Part shown: in pieces, positions 1-8,756 of the stretch
How positions within the stretch are numbered: the first letter of the stretch is position 1
How the letters are laid out: every line of letters starts with the position of its first letter
Assembly (NCBI GenBank): GCA_965224225.1
Contig: CBDCZF010000035.1
Span: 1,054,001 to 1,118,000 of the forward strand
Origin: CAJQQK01 sp965224225
GTDB taxonomy: Bacteria; Pseudomonadota; Alphaproteobacteria; Rhizobiales; Hyphomicrobiaceae
Length of the DNA stretch: 64,000 nt
Direction: 5' to 3'
The notes under the pieces: generated by a model
What the model was told of the DNA's origin: nothing
What the model saw: the letters and a program-made list of their open reading frames with translations, nothing else
Databases searched by the model: none
Made by a program: the position numbers and the translations under genes

Positions 1-1313
1 TGCACCGGATCTTCGATGAAGTTCTTGAAGGCATTGAGAAGTTCGGCGCCGAGCGCTCCGTCGACGACGCGGTGATCACAGGACAAGGTGCAACTCATGA
101 CAGTTGCGATCCTGATCGCATCGCCGTCGACGATGGCCCGCTTCTCACCGGCGCCAACCGCAAGGATGGTCGACTGCGGCGGGTTGATCACTGCGTCGAA
201 CGTCTTGATGCCGAACATGCCGAGGTTCGAGATCGAGGTGGTGCCGCCCTGATATTCATGCGGCGCCAGCCGGCGCTTACGCGCCCGCTCGGCGAGATCC
301 TTCATTTCCATCGAAATCTCGCCAAGCGTCTTGTACTCGGCATGACGAATGATCGGCGTGAAGAGACCGCCCTCGATCGCGACCGCAACGCCGACGTCGG
401 AATGGCGATGGCGCAGCATGCCGCCGTCCGTGAACGAGGCATTGGCGGCCGGGACCTGCTGTAGTGCCAAGGCCATGGCCTTGATGATGAAGTCGTTGAC
501 GGACAGCTTGTAGGCTCTCGGCCCCTCTTTCGGGGACGCTGCATTCATGCGCGATCTGGCACGCAGCAGTTCATCGAGCACACAATCGATGCTCAGGTAA
601 AAGTGCGGAACGGTTTGCTTGGACTCCGTTAGGCGCTGCGCGATGACTTTACGCATGCCATCGTGCGGGATCACCTCGTAGGTGCCTTCCTCGTAGAGCG
701 CCAGTATCTTGTCATCCGACAGCGACGGCTGCAGAGGCGTCGTTGGCAGTGTGAGCGCGCCTTGTGACGCGGGTGCAGGGGACGTAACGCCGGCTACCTT
801 GGCCGCTTCGATATCGCGCTTGATGACGCGGCCATGCGGTCCGGAACCGGCAACAGCGGCAAGATCGATGCCGGCTGCCACTGCGAGCCTGCGGGCCAGC
901 GGGGAAGCCTTGATGCGCTGGCCGCTACTGCCAGCAGACGGTGCAGTTGGAACCGGTGCAGCGGCGGTCGCGACAGCCGGAGGCGGAGATGCTGACGCGG
1001 GCGCCGGTGAGTTGTCCGGCGCTGTAGGTGCCGGCCTCGAAGCCAGCGCCTCGATCGCGCTCGCATCCTCACCATCTTCGAGCAGGATCGCGATCGGCGT
1101 ATTGACCTTGACGCCTTCCGTGCCGGCACCGATCAGGATCTTGCCGATACGACCTTCATCGACGGCCTCGACCTCCATCGTCGCCTTGTCGGTTTCGATT
1201 TCGGCGATGACCATGCCGGAGCTAATTTCATCGCCCTCCTTGACCATCCAGGAGGCGAGCTTGCCCTCCTCCATGGTCGGCGACAGGGCAGGCATCAGAA
1301 TTTCTATCGGCAT
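1..1313 (-). CDS. pdhC: Pyruvate dehydrogenase E2, dihydrolipoamide acetyltransferase (3' end outside window)
   Basis: E2 core of the pyruvate dehydrogenase complex; it passes acetyl groups from E1 to CoA in the cytoplasm. The frame is open to the left edge, with about 437 residues visible; only a few C-terminal residues should be missing. Residues 1-76 are a lipoyl domain with the lysine in ETDKATMEVE. An Ala/Pro-rich linker follows, then a peripheral-subunit-binding domain (ASPLARRLA, near residue 130). The acetyltransferase domain ends with the catalytic DHRVVDG motif close to the edge. The ATG at 1313 lies 36 bases after pdhB and begins with the same MP.(I)LMPALSPTMEEG lipoyl start as pdhB. 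It is the last visible gene of the pdhA-uma2-pdhB-pdhC operon. Confidence 0.95.
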   Translation of the reverse strand, partial: MPIEILMPALSPTMEEGKLASWMVKEGDEISSGMVIAEIETDKATMEVEAVDEGRIGKILIGAGTEGVKVNTPIAILLEDGEDASAIEALASRPAPTAPDNSPAPASASPPPAVATAAAPVPTAPSAGSSGQRIKASPLARRLAVAAGIDLAAVAGSGPHGRVIKRDIEAAKVAGVTSPAPASQGALTLPTTPLQPSLSDDKILALYEEGTYEVIPHDGMRKVIAQRLTESKQTVPHFYLSIDCVLDELLRARSRMNAASPKEGPRAYKLSVNDFIIKAMALALQQVPAANASFTDGGMLRHRHSDVGVAVAIEGGLFTPIIRHAEYKTLGEISMEMKDLAERARKRRLAPHEYQGGTTSISNLGMFGIKTFDAVINPPQSTILAVGAGEKRAIVDGDAIRIATVMSCTLSCDHRVVDGALGAELLNAFKNFIEDPV

Positions 1314-1349
1314 TGCAACGTCTTTCAGATGGCAGCGCAGCGGGATCGA

Positions 1350-2750
1350 TCAAAGGGCGTAGCACACGGATTTCGCGGCTTCGACCACCTGCTCCGGTGT
1401 CGGCAGGGCGAGCGCCTCAAGATTGGCGGCATACGGCATCGGTACGTCGGCACCTGAAACTTTGGCCGGCGGCGCATCGAGATCATCGAAGGCCTGAATG
1501 GCGACCTGGGCGCAGATTTCCGAGCCGACCGAACACACCGGCCAGGCTTCCTCGACCGTGACGATGCGATTGGTTTTACGCACCGAATTCAGGATCGTCG
1601 GCCAATCGATCGGGCGTAGCGATCTGAGATCGATGACCTCGGCCTCGATGCCATCGCCTGCCAGGCGTTCGGCTGCCGCGTTGGCGTACTGCATGCCCCG
1701 GGCGAACGAGACGATGGTCACATCCTTGCCCTCGCGCACGACCTTCGCCTGACCGATCGGTACCAGCCAGTCGTCGACCTCGGGCACCTCGCCCTGGGTG
1801 CCGTAGAGGATTTCGTTTTCGAGAACGAGGACGGGGTTGGGATCGCGGATCGCCGACTTCATAAGGCCCTTGGCATCGGCGGCGTTCGATGGGGCCACCA
1901 CTTTCAGGCCCGGGCAGTGGGCATACCAGGCCGAATAGCACTGTGAGTGCTGGGCCGCGACGCGGGCCGCAGCACCGTTGGGGCCGCGAAACACGATCGG
2001 TGCGCCCATCTGGCCGCCTGACATGTAGAGCGTCTTAGCGGCAGAGTTGATGATCTGGTCGATCGCCTGCATGGCAAAGTTCCAGGTCATGAATTCGACG
2101 ATTGGCTTAAGGCCGGCGAACGCGGCCCCGACGCCGATGCCGGCAAAGCCCTGCTCGGTGATCGGCGTATCGATCACGCGCTTGTCGCCGAACTCATCGA
2201 GCAAACCCTGGCTCACCTTGTAGGCGCCCTGATACTGGGCAACCTCCTCGCCCATCAGAAAGACATCCGGATCGCGGCGCATTTCCTCAGCCATGGCATC
2301 GCGCAGGGCTTCGCGCATGGTGATGGTCGCGAAGGTAGTGCCGGGCGGCAGATCAAGTGCGGGAGGTGGAGCCGCAAGGGCCGGTTCGGCGGCAACTGCC
2401 GGCGGCATCGAGCCGTTGCCGGAACTTGGCGCCGGTGACGGTGCCGCAGGTGCTGGCGCCGCAGCAGGCGGCGGTGTTGCTGCCGGCATCTCGGCGCCAG
2501 GTGCCTCGCCGTCGGCCAGGATAACGGCGATCGGGGTGTTGACCTTGACGCCCTCGGTGCCCTCGGCGATCAGGATGCGGTCGAGCCGGCCTTCATCGAC
2601 GGCTTCGACTTCCATCGTCGCCTTATCGGTCTCGATCTCGGCAATGACCATGCCGGAGGTAACCATATCGCCTTCACTGATCAGCCATTTGGCAAGCTTG
2701 CCTTCCTCCATGGTTGGTGACAGCGCGGGCATCAGGATCTGGGTCGGCAT
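1350..2750 (-). CDS. pdhB: Pyruvate dehydrogenase E1 beta subunit with N-terminal lipoyl domain
   Basis: Beta half of the thiamine-diphosphate-dependent E1 enzyme, which decarboxylates pyruvate. It is 466 residues long, about 130 more than a plain E1-beta. The extra part is an N-terminal lipoyl domain (residues 1-78, lysine in ETDKATMEVE) and an Ala/Pro-rich linker (about 80-135). The catalytic part runs from about 140 to the end (TMREALRDAM, FLMGEEVAQYQGAYKVS). A lipoylated E1-beta is a known alphaproteobacterial trait. The ATG at 2750 begins the lipoyl domain, so the start is secure. The gene follows the Uma2-family gene by 61 bases and precedes pdhC by 36 bases on the same strand. Confidence 0.96.
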   Translation of the reverse strand: MPTQILMPALSPTMEEGKLAKWLISEGDMVTSGMVIAEIETDKATMEVEAVDEGRLDRILIAEGTEGVKVNTPIAVILADGEAPGAEMPAATPPPAAAPAPAAPSPAPSSGNGSMPPAVAAEPALAAPPPALDLPPGTTFATITMREALRDAMAEEMRRDPDVFLMGEEVAQYQGAYKVSQGLLDEFGDKRVIDTPITEQGFAGIGVGAAFAGLKPIVEFMTWNFAMQAIDQIINSAAKTLYMSGGQMGAPIVFRGPNGAAARVAAQHSQCYSAWYAHCPGLKVVAPSNAADAKGLMKSAIRDPNPVLVLENEILYGTQGEVPEVDDWLVPIGQAKVVREGKDVTIVSFARGMQYANAAAERLAGDGIEAEVIDLRSLRPIDWPTILNSVRKTNRIVTVEEAWPVCSVGSEICAQVAIQAFDDLDAPPAKVSGADVPMPYAANLEALALPTPEQVVEAAKSVCYAL

Positions 2751-2811
2751 ATGGATCTCTTGAGAAGTAGCGTTGGCGGGCGTAACAGCGGTAACGGTTG
2801 GTCGGCGTGGA

Positions 2812-3423
2812 TCATGTTCCTTCGGGCGGCATATCGAACGGCCACAGCAGCGACAACGAAAACTTCAGTTCATCGAAGGGGGCCGCGGTGACCTCCTGGG
2901 TTCCCTGGAACGCTGCCAATAGCAGCCAGTCATCGCCCTGCAGGGCAAAAACCTCCAGGATCTGGGCATTGGGATCGAGCAGCCAGAGGTGAGCGACACC
3001 AAATTGCGCGTAGATTTTGCGCTTTTGGCACCGATCATAGCGTTCCGTGCTGGGCGAAATTACTTCGCAGACCCAGTCGGGCGCGATATCGAAGTAGGCC
3101 TTGTCCGGTCGTTCCGAGAAACGTTCGCGACGCCAACCGGCAATATCAGGCACGACGACGTGCTCACCAAGGTGAAGCTCCGGCTCGATAATAAAGATCC
3201 AGCCACCCGGACCGCCGACACCGAATTGATAAGCGCCTACAGCGAGCGCACCAAGGCTGCTCGATGCACCGCCGTGGCGAGGTCCCGGGCGCGGGTGCGT
3301 CACCAGATGGCCGAACAAAATCTCACCGACGACATTGGGCGGCAGAGCCTCAATATCGGCGTAGCTTGCTGACCTGTGTCTTGCTTGTGCCATATTCAAT
3401 CGTCGCATCCGGCCCCGCGTCAT
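2812..3423 (-). CDS. Uma2-family (DUF820) putative PD-(D/E)XK endonuclease
   Basis: Resembles the Uma2/DUF820 family, a restriction-endonuclease-like fold of largely unknown role. Visible family marks are the N-terminal ADIEALPPNVVGEI segment, the VVPDIAGWRRER strand with a likely metal-binding Asp, DWVCEVISPST with the core Glu, and KRKIYAQFGVAHLWLLDP. The length (203 aa) fits the family. The ATG at 3423 overlaps the pdhA stop as ATGA, implying translational coupling; an internal ATG at 3393 (MAQARHRSAS) is an alternative start. It sits between pdhA and pdhB, an unusual place for such a gene. Its cellular function is unknown; nuclease activity is inferred from the fold only. Confidence 0.8.
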   Translation of the reverse strand: MTRGRMRRLNMAQARHRSASYADIEALPPNVVGEILFGHLVTHPRPGPRHGGASSSLGALAVGAYQFGVGGPGGWIFIIEPELHLGEHVVVPDIAGWRRERFSERPDKAYFDIAPDWVCEVISPSTERYDRCQKRKIYAQFGVAHLWLLDPNAQILEVFALQGDDWLLLAAFQGTQEVTAAPFDELKFSLSLLWPFDMPPEGT

Positions 3424-4418
3424 GCTTCAAGCAGAACGTCCGTCCACAATTCGCTCGGATCGGGTTCGGGATCGTTCTGTGCAAATTCCGCAGCTGCGTT
3501 GACGGTCTCGCGGACCGAACGGTCGATCGCCTTCAGTTCATCCTCGCTGGCCCCGCCGCCGTCGATCAGTCGCTGGCGGACTCGCTCGATCGGGTCCTGT
3601 TCCGTGCGCACCTTGTCGACCTCTTCGCGCGTGCGATACTTGGCCGGGTCCGACATCGAATGGCCGCGGTAGCGGTAGGTCAGCATCTCGAGGATATAGG
3701 GCCCGCCGCCCTCTCGCATGTTGGCAACGACACGCTCGCCGGCAGCGCGCACGGCACGCACGTCCATACCATCGACCTTCTCGCCCGGAATGGCAAAGGA
3801 GGCACCACGTTGCGAGAAGTCGGTCGTCGCCGCCGAGCGCTCGATCGACGTGCCCATTGCATACTTGTTATTCTCGATCACGAACACGATCGGCAGGTTC
3901 CAGAGCTTCGACATGTTGAAGGTCTCATAGACCTGGCCCTGGTTGGCAGCGCCGTCACCGAAATAGCAGAAGCAGACGTTGTCGTTGCCGCGATAGCGGT
4001 TGGCGAAGGCAAGGCCCGCACCTAGCGGCACCGAGGCGCCAACGATGCCGTGACCGCCGTAGAAATGCTTCTCTTTCGAGAACATGTGCATGGAGCCGCC
4101 CTTGCCCTTGGAAAGGCCTCCCCGGCGACCTGTCAGTTCGGCCATCACGCCTTTCGGGTCCATGCCGCAGGCCAGCATATGGCCGTGATCACGATAGGTC
4201 GTGATCACCTGGTCGCCCTCTTTGGCGCACATCTGCAGTCCGACGACGACCGCTTCCTGGCCGATATAGAGATGGCAGAACCCACCGATAAAGCCCATGC
4301 CGTAGAGCTGGCCCGCCTTTTCTTCGAAGCGCCGGATCAGCAGCATTTCGCGATAGGCATCGAATTCTTGTTCTGTCGTAAATTGAAGGTCGGCTGCGGT
4401 CGCGGTGTCGTTCGCCAT
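3420..4418 (-). CDS. pdhA: Pyruvate dehydrogenase E1 alpha subunit
   Basis: Alpha half of the E1 pyruvate decarboxylase; it binds thiamine diphosphate together with PdhB. The cofactor motif begins GDGAANQGQVYE and ends in the NN of FVIENN. The mobile loop RYRGHSMSDPAKYR is intact. I place the start at the ATG at 4418 (MANDTATAAD), giving 332 residues, the usual length. A further upstream ATG at 4529 would add 37 residues with no family likeness. The gene overlaps the Uma2 gene by four bases and heads the operon. The 193 bases before it, up to ftsB, hold no gene and probably include the promoter. Confidence 0.95.
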   Translation of the reverse strand: MANDTATAADLQFTTEQEFDAYREMLLIRRFEEKAGQLYGMGFIGGFCHLYIGQEAVVVGLQMCAKEGDQVITTYRDHGHMLACGMDPKGVMAELTGRRGGLSKGKGGSMHMFSKEKHFYGGHGIVGASVPLGAGLAFANRYRGNDNVCFCYFGDGAANQGQVYETFNMSKLWNLPIVFVIENNKYAMGTSIERSAATTDFSQRGASFAIPGEKVDGMDVRAVRAAGERVVANMREGGGPYILEMLTYRYRGHSMSDPAKYRTREEVDKVRTEQDPIERVRQRLIDGGGASEDELKAIDRSVRETVNAAAEFAQNDPEPDPSELWTDVLLEA

Positions 4419-4611
4419 GTACGGCTCCGAGGTCGTAGGGTCAAGTTCGGGCAATGTCGTGGCGCAGGCCAAATAGCACCCGCAAATGCCTAAGCACGGC
4501 ATTAACAGGTTGCTTGCGACTTGCACCAAGCTGAAACGTACAACGGCGCCGTTCGATTTGCCAACCGGATTGGTTGCTGAGCGCTAACTGGCGCTGCGAT
4601 CGAGGGCCAGG

Positions 4612-4923
4612 TCAGGGACCGTTGCGGACAATGCGCATCTTGGGATAGGCAAATCCAAGCGTGCGGCGGGCGTACTCTTCGACGATGTCGGGATGTGGTT
4701 CGCCGCCGAGAAGGGCCAGATCGCGGGCCAAGATGCGTTGGCGCTGCTGCAGAGCGGCGACCTCGCCAAGCAGGGCCTGATGGCGGGCTTTGAGGGCGCG
4801 GTTGCGCTCCAGTCCGTAGCGACCGTAAACTGCATGGTGGGTGAAATATGCCGCCAGCAGCATGGCGCCGAGCGAAACCCAAAATCCCCGCAGGCGTCTT
4901 GCCGATTTGCCGCGACCGAGCAT
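4612..4923 (-). CDS. ftsB: Septum formation initiator, FtsB/DivIC-like
   Basis: Small bitopic cell-division protein of the FtsB/DivIC family, which bridges FtsL and FtsQ at the septum. The 103 residues show a basic cytoplasmic N-terminus (about 1-14), one membrane segment (about 15-32), and a coiled coil rich in Leu, Gln and Glu (about 38-70). The family's closing region follows (EEYARRTLGFAYPKMRIV). It lies 91 bases downstream of eno on the same strand, and eno-ftsB-pdhA order is common in alphaproteobacteria. The family is clear; the exact FtsB versus DivIC name is by convention. Confidence 0.88.
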   Translation of the reverse strand: MLGRGKSARRLRGFWVSLGAMLLAAYFTHHAVYGRYGLERNRALKARHQALLGEVAALQQRQRILARDLALLGGEPHPDIVEEYARRTLGFAYPKMRIVRNGP

Positions 4924-5014
4924 CAGCTACCCCCATTCAGGTTGCCCATACGCCCGGCCGATCATGTCGATTATTGGTTAATGCCGCGTAAATCAGTACC
5001 AGGCCGACCCGTGA

Positions 5015-6304
5015 TCAGACCATGCTCTTGCAGCGCAGAACACTGGCACCGGGATAGACCGATGTGCCGTCGAGCTCTTCTTCGATGCGGATCATCTGGT
5101 TGTATTTGGCCAGGCGATCGGAGCGCGACATCGATCCCGTCTTGATCTGGCCGGCGTTGGTGGCGACGGCGAGGTCTGCGATGGTTGCATCCTCCGTCTC
5201 GCCCGAGCGATGCGAAATGACGGCGGTGTAGCCGGCACGCTGCGCCATCGAGACAGCGTCGAGGGTTTCCGACAGCGAGCCGATCTGGTTGACCTTGACC
5301 AGAATCGAATTGGCGATGCCCTGGGCGATGCCGCGCTCGAGGCGCTTCGTGTTGGTCACGAACAAATCGTCGCCGACCAGCTGGCAGCGATCGCCAATTT
5401 CATCGGTCAGTAGCTTCCAGCCCTGCCAGTCATCTTCGTCCATACCATCTTCGATCGACTTCACGGGGAAGCGGGCGACGAGATCAGCGAGGTAGGCTGC
5501 CATCCCAGCGCTGTCGAGGGATTTGCCCTCGCCTGCGAGTTCGTACTTGCCGTCTTTGTGGAACTCGGTCGCGGCACAGTCGAGCGCCAGGACGACATCG
5601 TCGCCGGGCTTGTAGCCGGCTGCCTCGATCGACTTCATGATGAAGCCCAGCGCTTCGTCGGCCGACTTGAGGTTGGGCGCAAAGCCGCCTTCATCGCCGA
5701 CATTGGTGTTGTGGCCTGCATCCGACAGGCCCTTGCGCAGCGTGTGGAAGATTTCAGCGCCCATCCGGATCGCGTCGCCACAGGTCGCTGCCGAAACCGG
5801 CATGACCATGAATTCCTGGATGTCGATCGGGTTGTCGGCATGCGCGCCGCCGTTAACGATATTCATCATCGGCACCGGCATGACGCGGGCGTTGGTGCCG
5901 CCGATATAGCGGTGCAGCGGCAGCCCGGATGCAGCAGCCGCCGCCTTGGCCACCGCAAGCGATGTGCCGAGAATGGCGTTGGCGCCGAGCCGGGCCTTGT
6001 TCTCGGTGCCATCGAGGCTCAGCAAGGCTTCATCGATGCGGCGCTGGTCTTCGGCCTCGAAACCGCGCAGCGCGTCGTAGATTTCGTCGTTGACGGCAGT
6101 AACCGCCTTGGTCACGCCTTTACCGAGATAGCGGGCAGCATCTCCGTCACGCAGTTCGACGGCCTCATGGGCGCCGGTCGAAGCACCGGAGGGCACGGCC
6201 GCGCGGCCCAGCGAGCCATCCTCGAGAAGCACGTCGACTTCGACGGTCGGATTGCCGCGGCTGTCGAGGATCTCGCGTCCAAGGATGTCGATGATGGCAG
6301 TCAT
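5015..6304 (-). CDS. eno: Enolase
   Basis: Phosphopyruvate hydratase of glycolysis, converting 2-phosphoglycerate to phosphoenolpyruvate; also a usual degradosome partner. The protein has 429 residues, the normal length. It begins MTAIIDILGREILDSRGNPT, and carries the substrate loop SGASTGAHEA, the metal-site region LALDCAATEF and the signature LVKVNQIGSLSET. The catalytic end region SHRSGETED and GQIKTGS is present. The ATG at 6304 is chosen because it opens the conserved N-terminus; a longer frame to 6355 adds 17 unlike residues. It is followed by ftsB and the pdh operon on the same strand. Confidence 0.97.
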   Translation of the reverse strand: MTAIIDILGREILDSRGNPTVEVDVLLEDGSLGRAAVPSGASTGAHEAVELRDGDAARYLGKGVTKAVTAVNDEIYDALRGFEAEDQRRIDEALLSLDGTENKARLGANAILGTSLAVAKAAAAASGLPLHRYIGGTNARVMPVPMMNIVNGGAHADNPIDIQEFMVMPVSAATCGDAIRMGAEIFHTLRKGLSDAGHNTNVGDEGGFAPNLKSADEALGFIMKSIEAAGYKPGDDVVLALDCAATEFHKDGKYELAGEGKSLDSAGMAAYLADLVARFPVKSIEDGMDEDDWQGWKLLTDEIGDRCQLVGDDLFVTNTKRLERGIAQGIANSILVKVNQIGSLSETLDAVSMAQRAGYTAVISHRSGETEDATIADLAVATNAGQIKTGSMSRSDRLAKYNQMIRIEEELDGTSVYPGASVLRCKSMV

Positions 6305-6444
6305 GAGGTATAGCTCCCAGGCGCTCGGTTGGTTCGAACGATGGGTTGTACGCAAAGGCCGGCGTTTGGCAAGGGGCCTCGCAGAAGTTCAGGCGTTGGT
6401 GTTAACTGCAGGCGGGAGAGGCGCCAACATTCGGAGTTTTGCAC

Positions 6445-6705
6445 ATGAACCCCATGGCAGGTGACTTGCTTCGGGCCATTGAAAAAGCCCTTGGCGATGA
6501 CTGGGAGGGAGCACATGGCATCGCTCAGACACACGAAGGCGACCGCCTAGCCGACTGGCTGCACGCCATCCTGCACAAAATCGAGGGCGATGGCGCCAAC
6601 AGCCGCTACTGGTACGCCCGCGCCGGGCGAGCCTACGAAGACTGGGCGGACGCGAAGGGCGAACTCGAAGCCCTGCGCAAGGAGTTGGACGGTTCAGCCG
6701 ATTGA
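6445..6705 (+). CDS. Conserved small hypothetical protein
   Basis: Encodes 86 residues starting MNPMAGDLLRAIEKAL. It is acidic, mostly helical in look, with a Trp/Tyr-rich central motif (SRYWYARAGRAYEDW) that resembles a single TPR-like helical repeat. Similar short proteins with a WLHA..HxxEGD..N.RYWYxRAGR pattern occur widely in proteobacteria; their function is not known to me. The ATG at 6445 is preferred over an in-frame TTG at 6439. It is transcribed away from eno, with 140 bases between the two starts for divergent promoters. Confidence 0.7.
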   Translation: MNPMAGDLLRAIEKALGDDWEGAHGIAQTHEGDRLADWLHAILHKIEGDGANSRYWYARAGRAYEDWADAKGELEALRKELDGSAD

Positions 6706-6855
6706 TGAATGCGGATTGCAGGGCCAAAAACCTGCAAAGAGCCGCTGGCCAATCTCACCCAAACCCGGTATTGACCCGGCTCAACTGCAATCGGGACCGC
6801 CCAGTTGGTCCCAGCGCGCCATCTCGTTGCGCTATAGAAATCGGAGATAGCTCCC

Positions 6856-7416
6856 ATGACAATCGATCGACGCACCGTCGAGGGCCTGATCTTTCTGGCC
6901 CTCTTTACCGCGTGCATTCCCGCTGCAAACTGGCTCATCCAGCATGTCGGCACCGTCTGCCCGCCGAACGGGCCGTGCCTCATTCCGGTGGCGCCCGGAT
7001 TGATGGCGCCGAGCGCCGTCCTGGTCGTCGGCCTGGCTTTCGTGCTCCGTGATCTGGTCCAGCGCCGGCTCGGCGTCGGCGTTGCAGCCTGTGCGATCAT
7101 CGTCGGCGCGCTGCTCTCCGGCCTGCTCGCTCCGCCGGCCCTGGTCATCGCCTCGGCCGCGGCCTTCCTGATCTCGGAGTTTGCCGATCTTGCCGTCTAC
7201 ACGCCGCTACAGCGCCGGCGCCTCGTGCTCGCGGTCGCGGCATCGAGCATCGTCGGGCTGATCGTCGACAGCATCGTATTCCTGCAGCTGGCCTTCGGTG
7301 ACCTCAGCTACCTGTGGGGGCAGGTCGTTGGCAAGGGCTGGATGGTGCTGCTAGCCTTGCCGTTCATCGTCTGGTTGCGGGCGCGCGATGAGCGCATCGG
7401 CATGGTCCCGGCCTGA
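6856..7416 (+). CDS. VUT-family membrane protein, probable queuosine precursor (preQ0/preQ1) transporter
   Basis: Integral membrane protein of 186 residues with about six hydrophobic segments (near 10-28, 50-66, 74-92, 98-115, 125-150, 160-176). The segment ISEFADLAVYTPLQRRR and the run IVDSIVFLQLAFG match the VUT/YhhQ family, whose studied members import the 7-deazaguanine precursors of queuosine. The CPPNGPC loop near residue 35 is a local feature. No queuosine biosynthesis gene is in the window to support the substrate, so that assignment is by family only. It stands alone between two intergenic gaps. Confidence 0.75.
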   Translation: MTIDRRTVEGLIFLALFTACIPAANWLIQHVGTVCPPNGPCLIPVAPGLMAPSAVLVVGLAFVLRDLVQRRLGVGVAACAIIVGALLSGLLAPPALVIASAAAFLISEFADLAVYTPLQRRRLVLAVAASSIVGLIVDSIVFLQLAFGDLSYLWGQVVGKGWMVLLALPFIVWLRARDERIGMVPA

Positions 7417-7586
7417 AGCGCCCGCCTGGCGAAGGCGCACTATCAGTTAACGGCCCATCTCGGAAACCTTGTTGCAAACACGGGATAGACCTTATTAGGG
7501 ACAGCCTTTAAGCCTTCGAAAAGATTGTATATCCTCGTGGAATGCCCATTTCCGCATGGGGATTCCACAAAAGCTGGAGGACGGCT

Positions 7587-8648
7587 GTGACGCGCTTTGT
7601 GACGCTATTGATTTGCGGCGTCTTGGGTTTTGCTTCGGCGCCGGGTGCCGCCGTGGCAGCCCAGATCAACACCGGCGGTGATAGCGGGGCCTATCACAAC
7701 ACGTTCTGTCCGAACCTCGTCAAGCAGCTTGCCGTGCTCGGCAATACCAGCGAGTGCCTGACCTCCGAAGGCTCGGCCGAAAACATGCGCCGGGTGGCCC
7801 GCAATCCGACGGAACTCGGTTACGGCCAGCTCGACGTCTTCGCGCTCGAAGCAGACCGCTTTGGCGGCTCGCGGGCGTTCGAGGTGATCCGCTCCGATGA
7901 CGTGCGCGAGTGTGTGTTCGCCGTGACCCGCAACCGGAACTACACGAACTTCGGTGAGATCGCCGTCAACGCCGACAGATTGCGCTTTATCCTGCCGCCT
8001 CAAGGTTCCGGCAGCGCCAAGACGTTCGACTACCTGCGCAAGATCGATCCCGAGGGGCTCGGCCAGGCGCGCAACGTGCGCCATGCAGATGACACCGACG
8101 AAGCATTGCGCCAGGCACTCGCAGACGAGGAAGCGGTGTCGTTCTTCGTCCAGTTCCCGGATCCCTCGAACGAGCGCTTCCAGCTGATCCGCAAGCTCTC
8201 CGGCCACATCGTGCCGGTCGTCGACAGCGTCATCCTGCGCCAGAAGATCGACGGGCGCACCGTCTATTTCGCGCAAGAAACCTCGATCTCGCAGCTCAAA
8301 TGGCTGAACCTCGGCCAGCGCGTCGTCACCGTCTGCACGCCGCTCGTACTGTTCACCGGTGCCATGAACCGCGTCAGCGGCCAGGAACGGCGTGCCGAGC
8401 ACCGCCAACTCGTGCTCAATATCCGCGCCATGCGCAACGAAGAGCTGCTGCCCGAGACCAATCCTCTCGCCCAGATCATCAAGCGCACCCGCCAGCTTTC
8501 GGCGCGTGCACGCTATCACTTTCAGGAACTGTCACTGGATGCCCGCGAACGCGCCAAGCCGTTCTTCGAGCGCATCTATCGGGGTGCCCAGCGGACCGTG
8601 CGCCTGATGATCCTGAAGGCGCGACCTCCGGAATACCGCGAGGAATAG
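7587..8648 (+). CDS. Periplasmic TAXI/TRAP-like solute-binding protein
   Basis: A 353-residue exported protein. The GTG at 7587 is chosen because GGAGG lies six bases before it and because it starts directly with a signal peptide (MTRFVTLLICGVLGFASAPGAA-VAA). The ATG at 7542 would put 15 polar residues before the signal. The mature start (INTGGDSGAYHNTFCPNL) and the segment SEGSAENMRRVARNP resemble TAXI-type binding proteins of TRAP transporters. No TRAP permease is adjacent, and the last 90 residues are a basic helical extension not typical of the family. It may be an orphan binding protein or a sensor; substrate unknown. Confidence 0.6.
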   Translation: MTRFVTLLICGVLGFASAPGAAVAAQINTGGDSGAYHNTFCPNLVKQLAVLGNTSECLTSEGSAENMRRVARNPTELGYGQLDVFALEADRFGGSRAFEVIRSDDVRECVFAVTRNRNYTNFGEIAVNADRLRFILPPQGSGSAKTFDYLRKIDPEGLGQARNVRHADDTDEALRQALADEEAVSFFVQFPDPSNERFQLIRKLSGHIVPVVDSVILRQKIDGRTVYFAQETSISQLKWLNLGQRVVTVCTPLVLFTGAMNRVSGQERRAEHRQLVLNIRAMRNEELLPETNPLAQIIKRTRQLSARARYHFQELSLDARERAKPFFERIYRGAQRTVRLMILKARPPEYREE

Positions 8649-8756
8649 GCTCGACCTGCCGCCCCCATCGCCAACGCGATCAATCTGTCTGCTCGTCTGT
8701 TCGCCGGCCGATCCAGCGCTATCATGGCTGTTCAACGAACAGCTGAGGTGGCCTTC

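Noticed and set aside
4419..4529. 37-residue extension of PdhA
   Set aside because: Cys-rich sequence unlike any E1-alpha; ATG 4418 gives the normal length.
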